DNA from: CAXBES01 sp963974915
GTDB taxonomy: Bacteria > Bacteroidota > Bacteroidia > Flavobacteriales > Flavobacteriaceae
Direction: 5' to 3'
Assembly: GCA_963974915.1 (NCBI GenBank)
Contig: CAXBES010000001.1
Span: 310,001 to 374,000, forward strand
DNA length: 64,000 nt
The translations under genes and the position numbers were made by a program. Below the pieces are notes generated by a model, which made no database searches, was not told the DNA's origin, and was given only the letters and a program-made list of their open reading frames with translations. Shown here piece by piece: positions 8,878 through 18,107 of this stretch (positions are counted from its first letter, which is position 1; each line of letters begins with the position of its first letter).

Positions 8878-9927
8878 ATGCAATTACAGGAAAGAATTAA
8901 CGCTTTTATTCAATTAGGTCGGTTCTTAAGTCAGTTTACTTCGGAAAGATCTGAAAAACTTGATGATCTTCCTCACAACGATACTTTTTATGAAGCCATG
9001 CTTCAGCAGATCGATCTGGCATACGCTCATAACGGATGGTTCACAAAAGACAACCAATTTCACGCATTTAAAAGCTGGAGCGAAGCACTTTCAGAAGAAA
9101 ATTTAAAAAAGTGGATCTCAAATTATACAATTCCCAAAAAATCCTCTAAAACGGTCGCCGTAATAATGGCGGGAAATATTCCGTTAGTAGGTTTTCACGA
9201 TTTTCTTTCGGTCCTCATTTCCGGAAATAAGATAAAAGCAAAACTTTCCTCGAACGATAAGGTATTGCTCCCCTTTCTTTCTAAATATTTAATAGCAGTT
9301 GAACCAAAATTTAAGAATCTAATTACTTTTACAGAAGGAAGGCTTGTAGACTTTGATGCTGTAATAGCAACCGGAAGCAATAATAGTGCGCGTTATTTTG
9401 ATTATTACTTCGGAAAGTATCCCCATATCATTAGAAAGAATAGAAATGCGGTGGCTATCCTAACCGGTAATGAAACAGCAACTCAGTTACAAGCATTAGC
9501 CGATGATGTTTTCAGATATTTCGGTTTGGGTTGCAGAAACGTTTCAAAATTGTATGTGCCCGAAGGATACAATTTCGATGCATTTTTTAATGCGATGTTC
9601 TCGTGGAAAGACATTATTAATAACAATAAGTATATTAATAATTACGACTACAACAAAGCTGTCTATTTAATGAGTGGTTTTAATTTACTGGATAACGAAT
9701 TCATGCTCTTAAAAGAAGAAACCAGCTTCTCCTCTCCTATTTCAGTTGTTTTTTATGAACACTATCGAGACCCGAAACAGCTAAATAATATTCTTGAAAA
9801 TGAAAAAGAGAATATCCAATGTATTGTTTCAGAAAGCCATATACCTTTTGGCGAGGCACAACGCCCAAATCTATGGGATTATGCAGACGGAGTAGATACT
9901 TTAGATTTTTTGTTGAACGGATGTTGA
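8878..9927 (+). CDS. LuxC-like acyl-CoA reductase
   Basis: 349 residues. ALDH-fold acyl-CoA reductase: cofactor region KTVAVIMAGNIPLVGFHDF, then VIATGSNNSARYF, and a catalytic cysteine at about Cys219 in FRYFGLGCRNVSKLYVP. LuxC-type enzymes reduce activated fatty acids to aldehydes, but no luxAB, luxD or luxE is nearby. The protein is shorter than LuxC of Vibrio (about 480), lacking part of the N-terminal region. Its place between ferredoxin and serC is conserved in my knowledge of this family, so its physiological product may be a fatty aldehyde or a cell-envelope intermediate. The true role is open. Confidence 0.8.
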   Translation: MQLQERINAFIQLGRFLSQFTSERSEKLDDLPHNDTFYEAMLQQIDLAYAHNGWFTKDNQFHAFKSWSEALSEENLKKWISNYTIPKKSSKTVAVIMAGNIPLVGFHDFLSVLISGNKIKAKLSSNDKVLLPFLSKYLIAVEPKFKNLITFTEGRLVDFDAVIATGSNNSARYFDYYFGKYPHIIRKNRNAVAILTGNETATQLQALADDVFRYFGLGCRNVSKLYVPEGYNFDAFFNAMFSWKDIINNNKYINNYDYNKAVYLMSGFNLLDNEFMLLKEETSFSSPISVVFYEHYRDPKQLNNILENEKENIQCIVSESHIPFGEAQRPNLWDYADGVDTLDFLLNGC

Positions 9928-10007
9928 AAAACTGTTGAATAAGTTATAGTAGAATTAACGTATAATAATCTGATAATTCACATCTTTGCATCCTCAATTC
10001 ACACTTC

Positions 10008-11075
10008 ATGAAAAAACATAACTTTAGTGCCGGACCCTGCATCTTGCCACAATCTGTTTTGCAAAAAGCTGCAGATGCCGTAATCAATTTTAACGGCTTA
10101 GACCTATCACTGATTGAGATCTCACACCGAAGTAAAGACTTTGTGGAGGTGATGGAAAACGCGCGTAGTTTAGCGCTAGAGCATTTAGGACTTCAGAATA
10201 AAGGATACAAAGCAATGTTCTTACAAGGTGGTGCGAGTATGGAATTCCTAATGGTTGCATATAACTTACTGGAGAAGAAAGCGGCTTATTTAAATACCGG
10301 AACCTGGGCAGATAAAGCAATTAAAGAGGCAAAGCTATTTGGAGAGTTGGTTGAAGTTGCTTCATCTAAGGATAGTAATTTTAATTATATCCCAAAAAAT
10401 TATTCGATCCCCCGCGATGTAGATTATTTTCACTGCACGAGTAACAACACAATTTTCGGGACCCAGCTTAAGGAGTTTCCCACTGTAGATGTTCCTTTGG
10501 TGTGTGATATGAGTAGTGATATTTTTTCACGAAAATTAGACTTTTCAAAATTCGATCTTATTTATGCAGGAGCTCAAAAGAATATGGGACCGGCAGGTAC
10601 TACCTTGGTAGTGATAAAAGAAGATATTTTAGGGAAAGTTTCACGGAAGATCCCTTCCATGTTAGATTATAAAGTTCATATTGGCAAAGACAGTATGTTT
10701 AATACCCCTGCCGTATTTCCGGTGTATGTGTCTATGCTAACCTTAGAGTGGTTAAAAGAATTAGGGGGAATTACTGCGATTGAAAAAGTAAACGATCAAA
10801 AAGCTAAGCTTATCTATGCTGAAATTGACAGAAACGAGCTTTTTAAGGGTTTCGTAGCCAATAAAGAAGACAGGTCTCAAATGAATGCCACCTTTACTTT
10901 AGAGGTAGAAGCATTAAAGGAAAAATTCGACAATATGTGGAAAGCCGCCGGGGTCAACGGACTTAATGGTCATAGAAGTGTAGGCGGGTACAGAGCATCC
11001 ATGTATAACGCTTTACCTCTGGAGAGCGTGCAAGTGCTGGTTGATGTAATGTCTGAATTAGAAAGAACTGCATAA
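10008..11075 (+). CDS. serC: Phosphoserine aminotransferase
   Basis: 355 residues, full length. Begins MKKHNFSAGPCILP, the usual SerC start with the NFSAGP motif. The PLP lysine is about Lys191 in IYAGAQKNMGPAGTT. Other markers are QGGAS (phosphate binding) and the C-terminal GHRSVGGYRASMYNA. It converts 3-phosphohydroxypyruvate plus glutamate to phosphoserine, the second step of serine synthesis, and can also act in PLP synthesis. It lies 72 bases before serA in the same direction, so the two steps are likely co-transcribed. The first enzyme, serA, follows rather than precedes it. Confidence 0.96.
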   Translation: MKKHNFSAGPCILPQSVLQKAADAVINFNGLDLSLIEISHRSKDFVEVMENARSLALEHLGLQNKGYKAMFLQGGASMEFLMVAYNLLEKKAAYLNTGTWADKAIKEAKLFGELVEVASSKDSNFNYIPKNYSIPRDVDYFHCTSNNTIFGTQLKEFPTVDVPLVCDMSSDIFSRKLDFSKFDLIYAGAQKNMGPAGTTLVVIKEDILGKVSRKIPSMLDYKVHIGKDSMFNTPAVFPVYVSMLTLEWLKELGGITAIEKVNDQKAKLIYAEIDRNELFKGFVANKEDRSQMNATFTLEVEALKEKFDNMWKAAGVNGLNGHRSVGGYRASMYNALPLESVQVLVDVMSELERTA

Positions 11076-11147
11076 TTAGTTGTCCGGAAAGAGGAACGCC
11101 TAAATAAAATTACAAATTAATTAAAACACCCAAAATAGGGTACGAAT

Positions 11148-12098
11148 ATGAAGGTTTTAGCAAACGACGGAATTTCAAAAAAAGGAGTTACAGCTTTAGA
11201 AGAAGCAGGTTTTCAGGTGATTACAGTGAAAGTCGCTCAAGAACAACTAATTAATTACATCAATGAGCATAATATCGATGTACTATTGGTTAGAAGTGCG
11301 ACCACGGCACGAAAAGAATTAATTGATGCCTGCCCTTCCCTTAAAATTATTGGTCGTGGCGGAGTTGGTATGGACAATATTGACGTGGCTTATGCGCGTG
11401 AGAAAGGCTTAAAAGTAATTAATACTCCTGCGGCATCTTCTGCATCGGTTGCCGAATTGGTTTTCGCACATTTATTTAGCGGAGTGCGATTTTTATACGA
11501 TGCTAACCGCAATATGCCTTTGGAAGGAGATTCTCGCTTTAAAGAGCTTAAAAAGAATTATGCCGGCGGCAGTGAATTGCGCGGAAAAACTCTCGGTATT
11601 ATTGGTTTTGGTCGTATTGGTAGAGAGGTAGCCAAAATTGCTTTAGGTTGTGGTATGAAAGTTATTGCGAGCGATAGCCATGTGGGGGAAGCCGATATTA
11701 CTCTTAATTTTTACGACGGACAAAAGATTACGCTAAAAATAAAGACGGAACCTGTTTCAGAACTAATAAAGCACAGTGATTTTATCACCCTTCATGTGCC
11801 CGCTCAGAAAAACTATATCATAGGGAAAGATGAGATCCAAAAAATGAAGGATGGTGCAGCTATCATTAACGCAGCTCGAGGAGGAGTAATAGACGAAGTT
11901 GCCTTGGTTGAAGCACTTGATAGTGGAAAATTATCTTTTGCAGGACTAGACACCTTCGAGCAGGAACCGGCTCCGGCTATAAAAGTTTTAATGAACGGAC
12001 GCATTTCTTTAACACCTCATATTGGTGCGGCAACCCATGAAGCCCAGGATAGGATTGGAGAAGAATTAGCAGAACAAATCAAAGAAATACTTCTTTAA
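11148..12098 (+). CDS. serA: D-3-phosphoglycerate dehydrogenase, short form
   Basis: 316 residues. D-2-hydroxyacid dehydrogenase with GRGGVGMDNID, the NAD fold GIIGFGRIGREVAK, catalytic Arg in NAARGGVIDE, Glu in DTFEQEP and His in TPHIGAATHEAQ. It oxidises 3-phosphoglycerate for serine synthesis, supported by serC just upstream. It stops right after the catalytic domain and has neither the ACT nor the ASB regulatory domain of the long SerA type, so serine feedback through those domains is not expected. Confidence 0.9.
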   Translation: MKVLANDGISKKGVTALEEAGFQVITVKVAQEQLINYINEHNIDVLLVRSATTARKELIDACPSLKIIGRGGVGMDNIDVAYAREKGLKVINTPAASSASVAELVFAHLFSGVRFLYDANRNMPLEGDSRFKELKKNYAGGSELRGKTLGIIGFGRIGREVAKIALGCGMKVIASDSHVGEADITLNFYDGQKITLKIKTEPVSELIKHSDFITLHVPAQKNYIIGKDEIQKMKDGAAIINAARGGVIDEVALVEALDSGKLSFAGLDTFEQEPAPAIKVLMNGRISLTPHIGAATHEAQDRIGEELAEQIKEILL

Positions 12099-12225
12099 CT
12101 TCACTTAGCGGAAGTAATCGTCTTTTCTTCGAAAACCGGCTTTTATTTAACGCTTCGGGCTTTCAGATTACCAAGAAAATCAACATTTTGACTATCTTTA
12201 CCACTCACTTTCAAAACAGTTAAAA

Positions 12226-12861
12226 ATGGCATCAATTTTAGATTTATTAAATACCGATATGGGTAAGCAACTCATTAGTGGAGCAAGTGCACAAACGGGA
12301 CAATCTCCCGACAAGACGGCTTCAGTATTAAGTATGGCTTTGCCGGTTATATTGGGCGCAATGAAACGTAATGCTTCTACCCCGCAGGGAGCTGAGAGCT
12401 TAAATAACGCTCTTAACGATAATCGTCATGACGGATCAATACTAGATCAATTAGGAGGATTATTAGGTGGTGGAAATGCAGATAGCAGCCTCTTAAACGA
12501 CGGTGCCGGTATTTTAAAACATGTTTTAGGTGGAAACCAGCCACGTGTTGAGCAAAATATTAGTCGAAATAGCGGTGTGGATGCCGGATCGGTAGGCCAG
12601 ATAATAAAAATAGCAGCTCCAATTTTAATGGGGGTACTTGGAAATCAGAAGAGAAAAGATAACGTGAGTCAGAATGGTATTGGAGATCTACTTGGGTCAG
12701 TAATGGGAAGTTCTGGTAAACACGATCAATCGCTCATTGAGACCTTATTAGACGCAGACGGAGACGGTAGTATCATTGACGATGTTGCGGGAATGGTTCT
12801 TGGCGGACAAAAGAAAAAAGGAGGCCTTGGAGGTCTTCTAGGTGGATTATTTGGAAAATAA
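12226..12861 (+). CDS. DUF937-family protein
   Basis: 211 residues. MASILDLLNTDMGKQLISG and the Gly/Leu-rich helices are typical of DUF937. The C-terminus has a D-rich segment (DADGDGSIID) and a KKKGGLGGLLGGLFG tail. The function of the family is unknown. It has no signal peptide. It lies downstream of serA but separate from it by 127 bases and is closed by a strong terminator. Confidence 0.75.
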   Translation: MASILDLLNTDMGKQLISGASAQTGQSPDKTASVLSMALPVILGAMKRNASTPQGAESLNNALNDNRHDGSILDQLGGLLGGGNADSSLLNDGAGILKHVLGGNQPRVEQNISRNSGVDAGSVGQIIKIAAPILMGVLGNQKRKDNVSQNGIGDLLGSVMGSSGKHDQSLIETLLDADGDGSIIDDVAGMVLGGQKKKGGLGGLLGGLFGK

Positions 12862-12878
12862 TTTCGCCATATAAATTT

Positions 12879-12915
12879 AAAAAGCCCGATCGGTTTACGA
12901 TCGGGCTTTTTTTTG
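12879..12915 (+). terminator. Terminator hairpin
   Basis: AAAAAGCCCGATCG pairs with CGATCGGGCTTTTT around GTTTA, followed by more T. It closes the DUF937 gene. Confidence 0.85.
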
Positions 12916-12966
12916 TTAAATGCCGAGTTATAGGGAGTCATTTTTAGTATTTTTACAAAAAAAATC

Positions 12967-13377
12967 ATGCGATATCTCTTCTATTTCATATTAGTTCTAA
13001 TTGTCGGATATAGTTGTGATTCCAGTAAACGGATTTCTACAACAAACGAGATGGAAACTAATGCTGTAGAGAACGATACCGTTCGTATTGCTAACGACGA
13101 ACTTGAGTATGAAATTTTAATTATAGAGCCCGGTTTTAATCAGTGGCTCGTTTCACAGCCGCCTATGGGGTATTACGGACTTACATTTTTAGAAAACCGA
13201 AATGCCTTTTACGTGCTTGAGTACAACAGAAGAGTAAGAAGTATAGATCGTTCACGTGAATTATACCCTCAAGAAATTAACTACGATCCCGGTACAAAAT
13301 ACGGACTGGAAGTGAACTATTTGCTGTATAATTACTTTAAGTATTTTGAACAAACCTACAATCAGAAGTTGCGTTGA
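12967..13377 (+). CDS. DUF6146-family lipoprotein
   Basis: 136 residues. The N-terminus MRYLFYFILVLIVGYSC has a lipobox-like LIVGYSC, so the mature protein is likely lipid-anchored at Cys17. The conserved part reads YEILIIEPGFNQWLVSQPPMGYY and YDPGTKYGLEVNYLLYNYFKYFEQTY, matching DUF6146 as I know it. It is translationally coupled with the next gene: its TGA overlaps the TTG start of DUF6787. No function is known. Confidence 0.75.
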   Translation: MRYLFYFILVLIVGYSCDSSKRISTTNEMETNAVENDTVRIANDELEYEILIIEPGFNQWLVSQPPMGYYGLTFLENRNAFYVLEYNRRVRSIDRSRELYPQEINYDPGTKYGLEVNYLLYNYFKYFEQTYNQKLR

Positions 13378-13682
13378 AGAGACTAAAACAAAAATGGAAT
13401 ATACAATCCGACTGGCAGTTAACGATAATTTTCATCGTCTTTGCAATAACAGGAAGTACATCAGCTAAATTCGCCGGTCCCTTAACCGAGTTAGTTGGAA
13501 TTGAAAGAAATATGGGATGGTTTATATATTGGCCGGTAAGAATTTTAATTATTTTTCCAATATATCAAGTGCTATTGGTCTTTTTTGGATGGCTCTTCGG
13601 GGAATTTGAATTTTTCTGGGCCTTTGAAAAAAAAATGTTGCGAAGTATGAAATTGGGGTTTTTAGTTCAAAAATTTGAATAA
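13374..13682 (+). CDS. DUF6787-family small membrane protein
   Basis: 102 residues, start TTG at 13374 (the bases TTGA join start and upstream stop). MKRLKQKWNIQSDWQLTIIF, then two hydrophobic helices around a WPVRILIIFPIYQVLLVFFGW core. It matches DUF6787, which in flavobacteria sits beside DUF6146. The TTG start is accepted because the whole N-terminal KRLKQKWNI segment belongs to the family and no ATG is available. Confidence 0.72.
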   Translation: MKRLKQKWNIQSDWQLTIIFIVFAITGSTSAKFAGPLTELVGIERNMGWFIYWPVRILIIFPIYQVLLVFFGWLFGEFEFFWAFEKKMLRSMKLGFLVQKFE

Positions 13683-13787
13683 GAACAGCTACATTCTAAA
13701 TTCACTTATTGATCACGATCCGGCTATAATATACAAATAAGCATAACCTTAAATCTGAAGATTTTATTCTAACCCTACCTTTAATAG

Positions 13788-13820
13788 AAAAGGTGCGAAT
13801 TTGTATGTTCACACCTTTTT
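13788..13820. terminator. Bidirectional terminator hairpin
   Basis: AAAAGGTG pairs with CACCTTTT with an inner GAA/TTC, flanked by T-runs. It separates the converging genes ending at 13682 and 13839. Confidence 0.65.
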
Positions 13821-13838
13821 TTTATTTCTTCGGAAAAA

Positions 13839-14147
13839 TTATTCGTTTACTTCCACCTCAATCGTTTGTGGAGTTACACTTGGCGACTTTTTCCATACGA
13901 AAGTGTAAAGCCACATTAGGGTGAATGTTGGGACTATATCAGACATAGGTAAGATCTCTTCAATAAATACTATTACCGAAGCAATTTTACCTTCCGTTCC
14001 TGAGTACATTTCACTCATCTTTTTCGCCGCATAAGGCGCCCAAATTATGTCTAAGAAAGGTCCGATGAGCGGTATAGACATCGTGACCATACCAATAATA
14101 TCGAATAATATCCCCTTCCGAAGCAATTTATATTTTGAATTTTGCAT
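13839..14147 (-). CDS. Small conserved membrane protein
   Basis: 102 residues. Two hydrophobic stretches (GILFDIIGMVTMSIPLIGPFL and IVPTFTLMWLYTFVW) flank a loop with a conserved YAAKKMSEMYSG. The C-terminus is charged and outside the membrane. I do not recognise a named family. It follows folE by 55 bases in the same direction and may be co-transcribed with it. Confidence 0.6.
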   Translation of the reverse strand: MQNSKYKLLRKGILFDIIGMVTMSIPLIGPFLDIIWAPYAAKKMSEMYSGTEGKIASVIVFIEEILPMSDIVPTFTLMWLYTFVWKKSPSVTPQTIEVEVNE

Positions 14148-14202
14148 TTAATTTATTGTGTTAATTATTACTACTAAATTAACGCAAGAAACATACCAAA
14201 AA

Positions 14203-14802
14203 TTATGATAAGTCATTACTAATTAACTTCAAAAACTCGTTTCTGGTCTCTATTTTTTCAAACTGACCACGAAAACCCGAAGTGGTTGTGACGCTATTCT
14301 GTTTTTGTACTCCCCGCATCATCATACACATATGCGAAGCTTCAATTACAACGGCAACACCTTTTGGCTTCAAGGTGTTATTTATACACTCTAAAATGTC
14401 GTGTGTTAGCCGTTCCTGTACTTGTAACCTCCTTGCAAACACATCCACAATTCTTGGAATCTTACTCAAACCCACTATATGACCGTTGGGAATATACGCG
14501 ACATGAGCCTTTCCGAAGAAAGGTAAAATATGATGCTCACACAGCGAGTATAATTCGATGTCTTTTATGATCACCATATCGTTATAATCTTCGGCAAACA
14601 TAGCTCCTTTCAAGATCTCGGCAGGATCCTGACAATGTCCTGATGTTAGAAACTGCATAGCCTTTGCAGCGCGCTCAGGAGTTTTAACAATTCCCTCTCT
14701 TGTTACGTCCTCACCCACACCTTTAAGAATTTCGATGAAATTATTCTTCAATTCGTTTGTTGTTTCCTGCTCGTATTCTTCAAAATATTTATAAGATCCC
14801 AT
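14203..14802 (-). CDS. folE: GTP cyclohydrolase I
   Basis: 199 residues. Converts GTP to dihydroneopterin triphosphate, the first step of tetrahydrofolate synthesis. Zinc site Cys/His in SLCEHHILPFFGKAHVAYIP, second cysteine in SHMCMMMRGV, plus the GLSKIPRIVDVFARRLQVQERLT active-site helices that follow. Full length for type I. A longer gap before the next plus-strand gene makes it the first gene of its transcript. Confidence 0.95.
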   Translation of the reverse strand: MGSYKYFEEYEQETTNELKNNFIEILKGVGEDVTREGIVKTPERAAKAMQFLTSGHCQDPAEILKGAMFAEDYNDMVIIKDIELYSLCEHHILPFFGKAHVAYIPNGHIVGLSKIPRIVDVFARRLQVQERLTHDILECINNTLKPKGVAVVIEASHMCMMMRGVQKQNSVTTTSGFRGQFEKIETRNEFLKLISNDLS

Positions 14803-14901
14803 ATAATATCTTAGTTTGATTTTAATTTTAGCAATAAAAGTAACTACTTATAATTGTTTTCTTTTAACTTTTCTTTAATATATCTACCTTCGCGAGAATA
14901 T

Positions 14902-14909
14902 TAGTTTTG
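14902..14909 (+). promoter_or_regulatory. Candidate -7 promoter box
   Basis: TAGTTTTG fits TAnnTTTG, 39 bases before the outer-membrane protein gene at 14949. Confidence 0.4.
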
Positions 14910-14948
14910 TCACTACACCTAATTTTCATTATCAGTTAAACAGTACAT

Positions 14949-17378
14949 ATGCCCCGCTATCTTATTATTATTTTTGTTCTCCTGAATAGCATTTTTGTCA
15001 ACTCACAGGAAACCAAAACGATTAAAGCTGTTAGAATTGACACTTCCCCAAAAATAGATGGCTTGTTAGACGATCAAATTTGGGACGACTTACCGGCCTA
15101 TGGCGATTTTTTTATGTTCGAACCGGGTAATGAAGGAGACATTGACCCTAATTATACAACCGAAGTAAAAATGGCCTACGACGATAAGGCTGTTTATGTA
15201 GCCGCTTATATGTACGACCCCAACCCTTCTGAAATTTTTAGTCAGTTTTCACAACGCGATGAAATTTATGTACAGGCAGATCGCTTTCAGGTTGCGATCA
15301 ATACCTATAATGATGGAATAAACGAAACGCATTTCTTCGTAACCAGCGCCGGTACCATTGGAGATGCATTACAAACCCAGAATAATTTCGATTTTAGTCA
15401 TAATGTAGTTTTCGAGTGCAAAATATCGAAAGATGCAAAAGGTTGGTATGCCGAATATAAGATTCCGTATAACGCATTGCGCTTTCCCGAAGTGGAAGTT
15501 CAAAACTGGAGTGTTAATTTCTATCGCCGAATAATTAAACGCAACGAAACTCAAAGTTGGAATTTTATAGATATCACTAAAGGTCGTCAGTCACAATATA
15601 ACGGTTTAGTTACCGGAGTGAAAAATATTGATCCACCGGTACGCCTCACCCTCTTCCCTTTTGCACAAGGGGTGGTAAAAAACTTTGACGGCGAAACCGA
15701 AACCAATTTTTCGGCAGGGATGGATATTAAATACGGTTTAACAGATAGCTTCACGCTGGATGCGACGCTTATTCCAGATTTTGGCCAGGCGGCGTTCGAT
15801 AAAGTTGAATTAAACTTAGGCCCTTTTGAACAAACATTTGCCGAAAACAGACCATTCTTTACAGAGGGAATCGATCTTTTCAGAAAAGGTGGTATATTCT
15901 TTTCACGACGCGTAGGTGGTAAACCCTCTACAAATATTGATGAGGAAGAAGACCTGAACGCAAATGAGGCGGTCATAGAATTTCCGAAAAAGGTCAATTT
16001 GCTAAATGCGATTAAGATCTCCGGAAGAACTGAAAGTGAGTTGGGAGTAGGATTTTTTAATGCTATCACCGAAAAAACCTATGCGATCATAGAAGATACC
16101 ATTACCGGTAATACCAGAAAAGTAATGGTTGAACCGCTGGCGAATTACAATATTTTCGTCCTGGATCAACAATTTAACGGAAATTCATCTATCTCATTAA
16201 TTAATACGAATGTAACCCGCGAAGGCGATTTTAGAGATGCTAATACCTCGGCTTTTGTTTTTAATGTCGCAGACAAAGGGAATCGCTTTAGATCATCGGG
16301 AAGAGCAATTATGAGCAATGTTAGCGATGGGAATGGAAATACCAGCGGATTTAGATCTGAATTGGATGTATATAGAATAAAAGGTAAAATTAGATACCGC
16401 ATAGGACATGATTTTGCTAACAAGACCTACGATATAAACGACCTTGGGGTTAATTTCACTAACAATTTCAATAATTTTGTTGCCGGACTATCCTACCAGA
16501 TATTTGAACCCACAAAAACTTTTAACACTTATCGTTTTGAGTTAACGGCGCGTCACAATAGGTTGTATAAACCTAATGTACAGACCAGTAATAGTCTTGA
16601 TTTTGACGCCTTCTTCGTTAAGATCAACAGATTCGCGTTTGGTGCCAATTTAGGATATGTTTCAGATAATGACGACTATTTTGAACCTCGTGTGGAAGGA
16701 AAATTTGTAACTTTTAATGGTAATCTTGGCGGACGCGTATGGCTTTCGAGTGATTTTAGGAAAAAATTTGCGTTAGATCTGGGTGTAGGATACCGAACCT
16801 GGTTTGAGGATCCTCAGGAAACAAAATTTGTCGACTTTGCACCAAGATACAGATTCTCAGATCGATTGTTGGTCATTTTATCAAGTGAACTATCATTAAG
16901 AGATAATAATTTCGGATATATTGACAACACAGACACGAATGTGTTTTTTGGTCAGCGTGACATTATGAACCTAGAGAACTCTGTAACAGCAAGCTTTAAC
17001 TTCGATCCTTTTAAAGCTATAGATCTTCGGTTCAGAAATTTTTGGAGTGCTGTAGATTATAGTGATAACACGTATTTTATTTTAAATGACGATGGATCAC
17101 GCAGTATAACAGTGTATGACACTGAAGAAAATAACCCTAATCAAAATTTCAACATCTGGAATTTAGATCTTAGTTTTCGTTGGCGATTTGCACCGGGCAG
17201 CGAAGCCACACTCCTCTATCGCAATCAGATCTTTAATTTAGATGAACAATCTACCATTAGTTATGGAGAAAGTTTAAACAATCTCTTTAATGAGCCACAA
17301 CAAAACACAGTATCTCTTAGGGTCACCTACTTTCTTGATTATAATAATATTAAGGGGCTTTTTAATAATAATTCGTAA
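14949..17378 (+). CDS. DUF5916 outer-membrane protein with N-terminal CBM9-like domain
   Basis: 809 residues. Signal peptide MPRYLIIIFVLLNSIFVNSQ, then a carbohydrate-binding family 9-like domain (residues 25-220; IDGLLDDQIWDDLPAYGDF, WYAEYKIPYNALRF) and a long C-terminal beta-barrel-like region rich in alternating aromatic strands ending VTYFLDYNNIKGLFNNNS. DUF5916 proteins are thought to be outer-membrane beta-barrels in Bacteroidetes, possibly for binding or import. No SusD partner or hydrolase is beside it. Next comes a LolD-type ATPase 66 bases away, so one transcript is possible. Confidence 0.8.
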   Translation: MPRYLIIIFVLLNSIFVNSQETKTIKAVRIDTSPKIDGLLDDQIWDDLPAYGDFFMFEPGNEGDIDPNYTTEVKMAYDDKAVYVAAYMYDPNPSEIFSQFSQRDEIYVQADRFQVAINTYNDGINETHFFVTSAGTIGDALQTQNNFDFSHNVVFECKISKDAKGWYAEYKIPYNALRFPEVEVQNWSVNFYRRIIKRNETQSWNFIDITKGRQSQYNGLVTGVKNIDPPVRLTLFPFAQGVVKNFDGETETNFSAGMDIKYGLTDSFTLDATLIPDFGQAAFDKVELNLGPFEQTFAENRPFFTEGIDLFRKGGIFFSRRVGGKPSTNIDEEEDLNANEAVIEFPKKVNLLNAIKISGRTESELGVGFFNAITEKTYAIIEDTITGNTRKVMVEPLANYNIFVLDQQFNGNSSISLINTNVTREGDFRDANTSAFVFNVADKGNRFRSSGRAIMSNVSDGNGNTSGFRSELDVYRIKGKIRYRIGHDFANKTYDINDLGVNFTNNFNNFVAGLSYQIFEPTKTFNTYRFELTARHNRLYKPNVQTSNSLDFDAFFVKINRFAFGANLGYVSDNDDYFEPRVEGKFVTFNGNLGGRVWLSSDFRKKFALDLGVGYRTWFEDPQETKFVDFAPRYRFSDRLLVILSSELSLRDNNFGYIDNTDTNVFFGQRDIMNLENSVTASFNFDPFKAIDLRFRNFWSAVDYSDNTYFILNDDGSRSITVYDTEENNPNQNFNIWNLDLSFRWRFAPGSEATLLYRNQIFNLDEQSTISYGESLNNLFNEPQQNTVSLRVTYFLDYNNIKGLFNNNS

Positions 17379-17444
17379 AAGAAAAGTTCGTAGATTGTGT
17401 AATCGACTCTAAAACGCTAATTTCACGATGAAAAGCAACGGTAA

Positions 17445-18104
17445 ATGATTGTAGCCAAGAATATTCATAAATATTACGACGATCTTCACGTTTTAAAAGG
17501 AGTTGATCTTACAATAGATAAAAGTGAAATCGTATCCATTGTAGGTGCATCGGGAGCCGGTAAAACAACCCTCTTACATATTATTGGAACTTTAGACAGT
17601 TTCAATTCTAAAGAAGGATCTCTGGAGATCAATAATACACAAATTGCTTCCCTCAACAGAAAGCAGCTGGCGAATTTCAGAAATGAAAATTTAGGATTTA
17701 TCTTTCAGTTTCATCAGTTACTTCCTGAGTTTACTGCTATAGAAAACGTTTGTATCCCTGCGTTCATAAAGAAAACATCTAAAACCGAAGCCGAAAGAAA
17801 AGCAAAAGAGCTTTTAAGTTTCCTCGGACTCTCACACAGAGAAAAACACAAACCGAATGAGCTTTCGGGAGGGGAACAACAGCGTGTTGCAGTTGCCAGA
17901 GCCTTAATAAATAATCCTTCTATTATTCTTGCCGATGAGCCCAGCGGAAATCTCGATACGAATAGCGCCGAAAACCTGCACAATCTGTTTTTTAAACTCA
18001 GAGATGAATTTGGACAAACCTTTGTCATTGTTACTCACAATGAAGACCTCGCCGAGATGGCCGATAGGAAACTCGTCATGCAAGACGGAAAAATTATAGT
18101 GTAA
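17445..18104 (+). CDS. lolD: LolD-type ABC transporter ATPase
   Basis: 219 residues. Walker A GASGAGKTT (34-42), Q-loop FQFHQLLPEFTAIENV, signature LSGGEQQRVAVARAL, Walker B ILADEPSGNLDT and H-loop VIVTHNEDLA. It belongs to the MacB/LolD/FtsE family. LolD powers lipoprotein release from the inner membrane, but the LolC/E partner is not in this window, so a related family member is possible. Three bases separate it from the next gene, a polytopic membrane protein that is not a LolC/E homologue. Confidence 0.8.
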   Translation: MIVAKNIHKYYDDLHVLKGVDLTIDKSEIVSIVGASGAGKTTLLHIIGTLDSFNSKEGSLEINNTQIASLNRKQLANFRNENLGFIFQFHQLLPEFTAIENVCIPAFIKKTSKTEAERKAKELLSFLGLSHREKHKPNELSGGEQQRVAVARALINNPSIILADEPSGNLDTNSAENLHNLFFKLRDEFGQTFVIVTHNEDLAEMADRKLVMQDGKIIV

Positions 18105-18107
18105 AAC

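Noticed and set aside
8878..9927. A bioluminescence (lux) operon around the LuxC-like gene
   Set aside because: No luxA, luxB, luxD or luxE homologue lies near it.
15587..16069. Minus-strand ORF of 160 residues inside the DUF5916 gene
   Set aside because: Shadow of the large plus-strand gene; no promoter and no family features.
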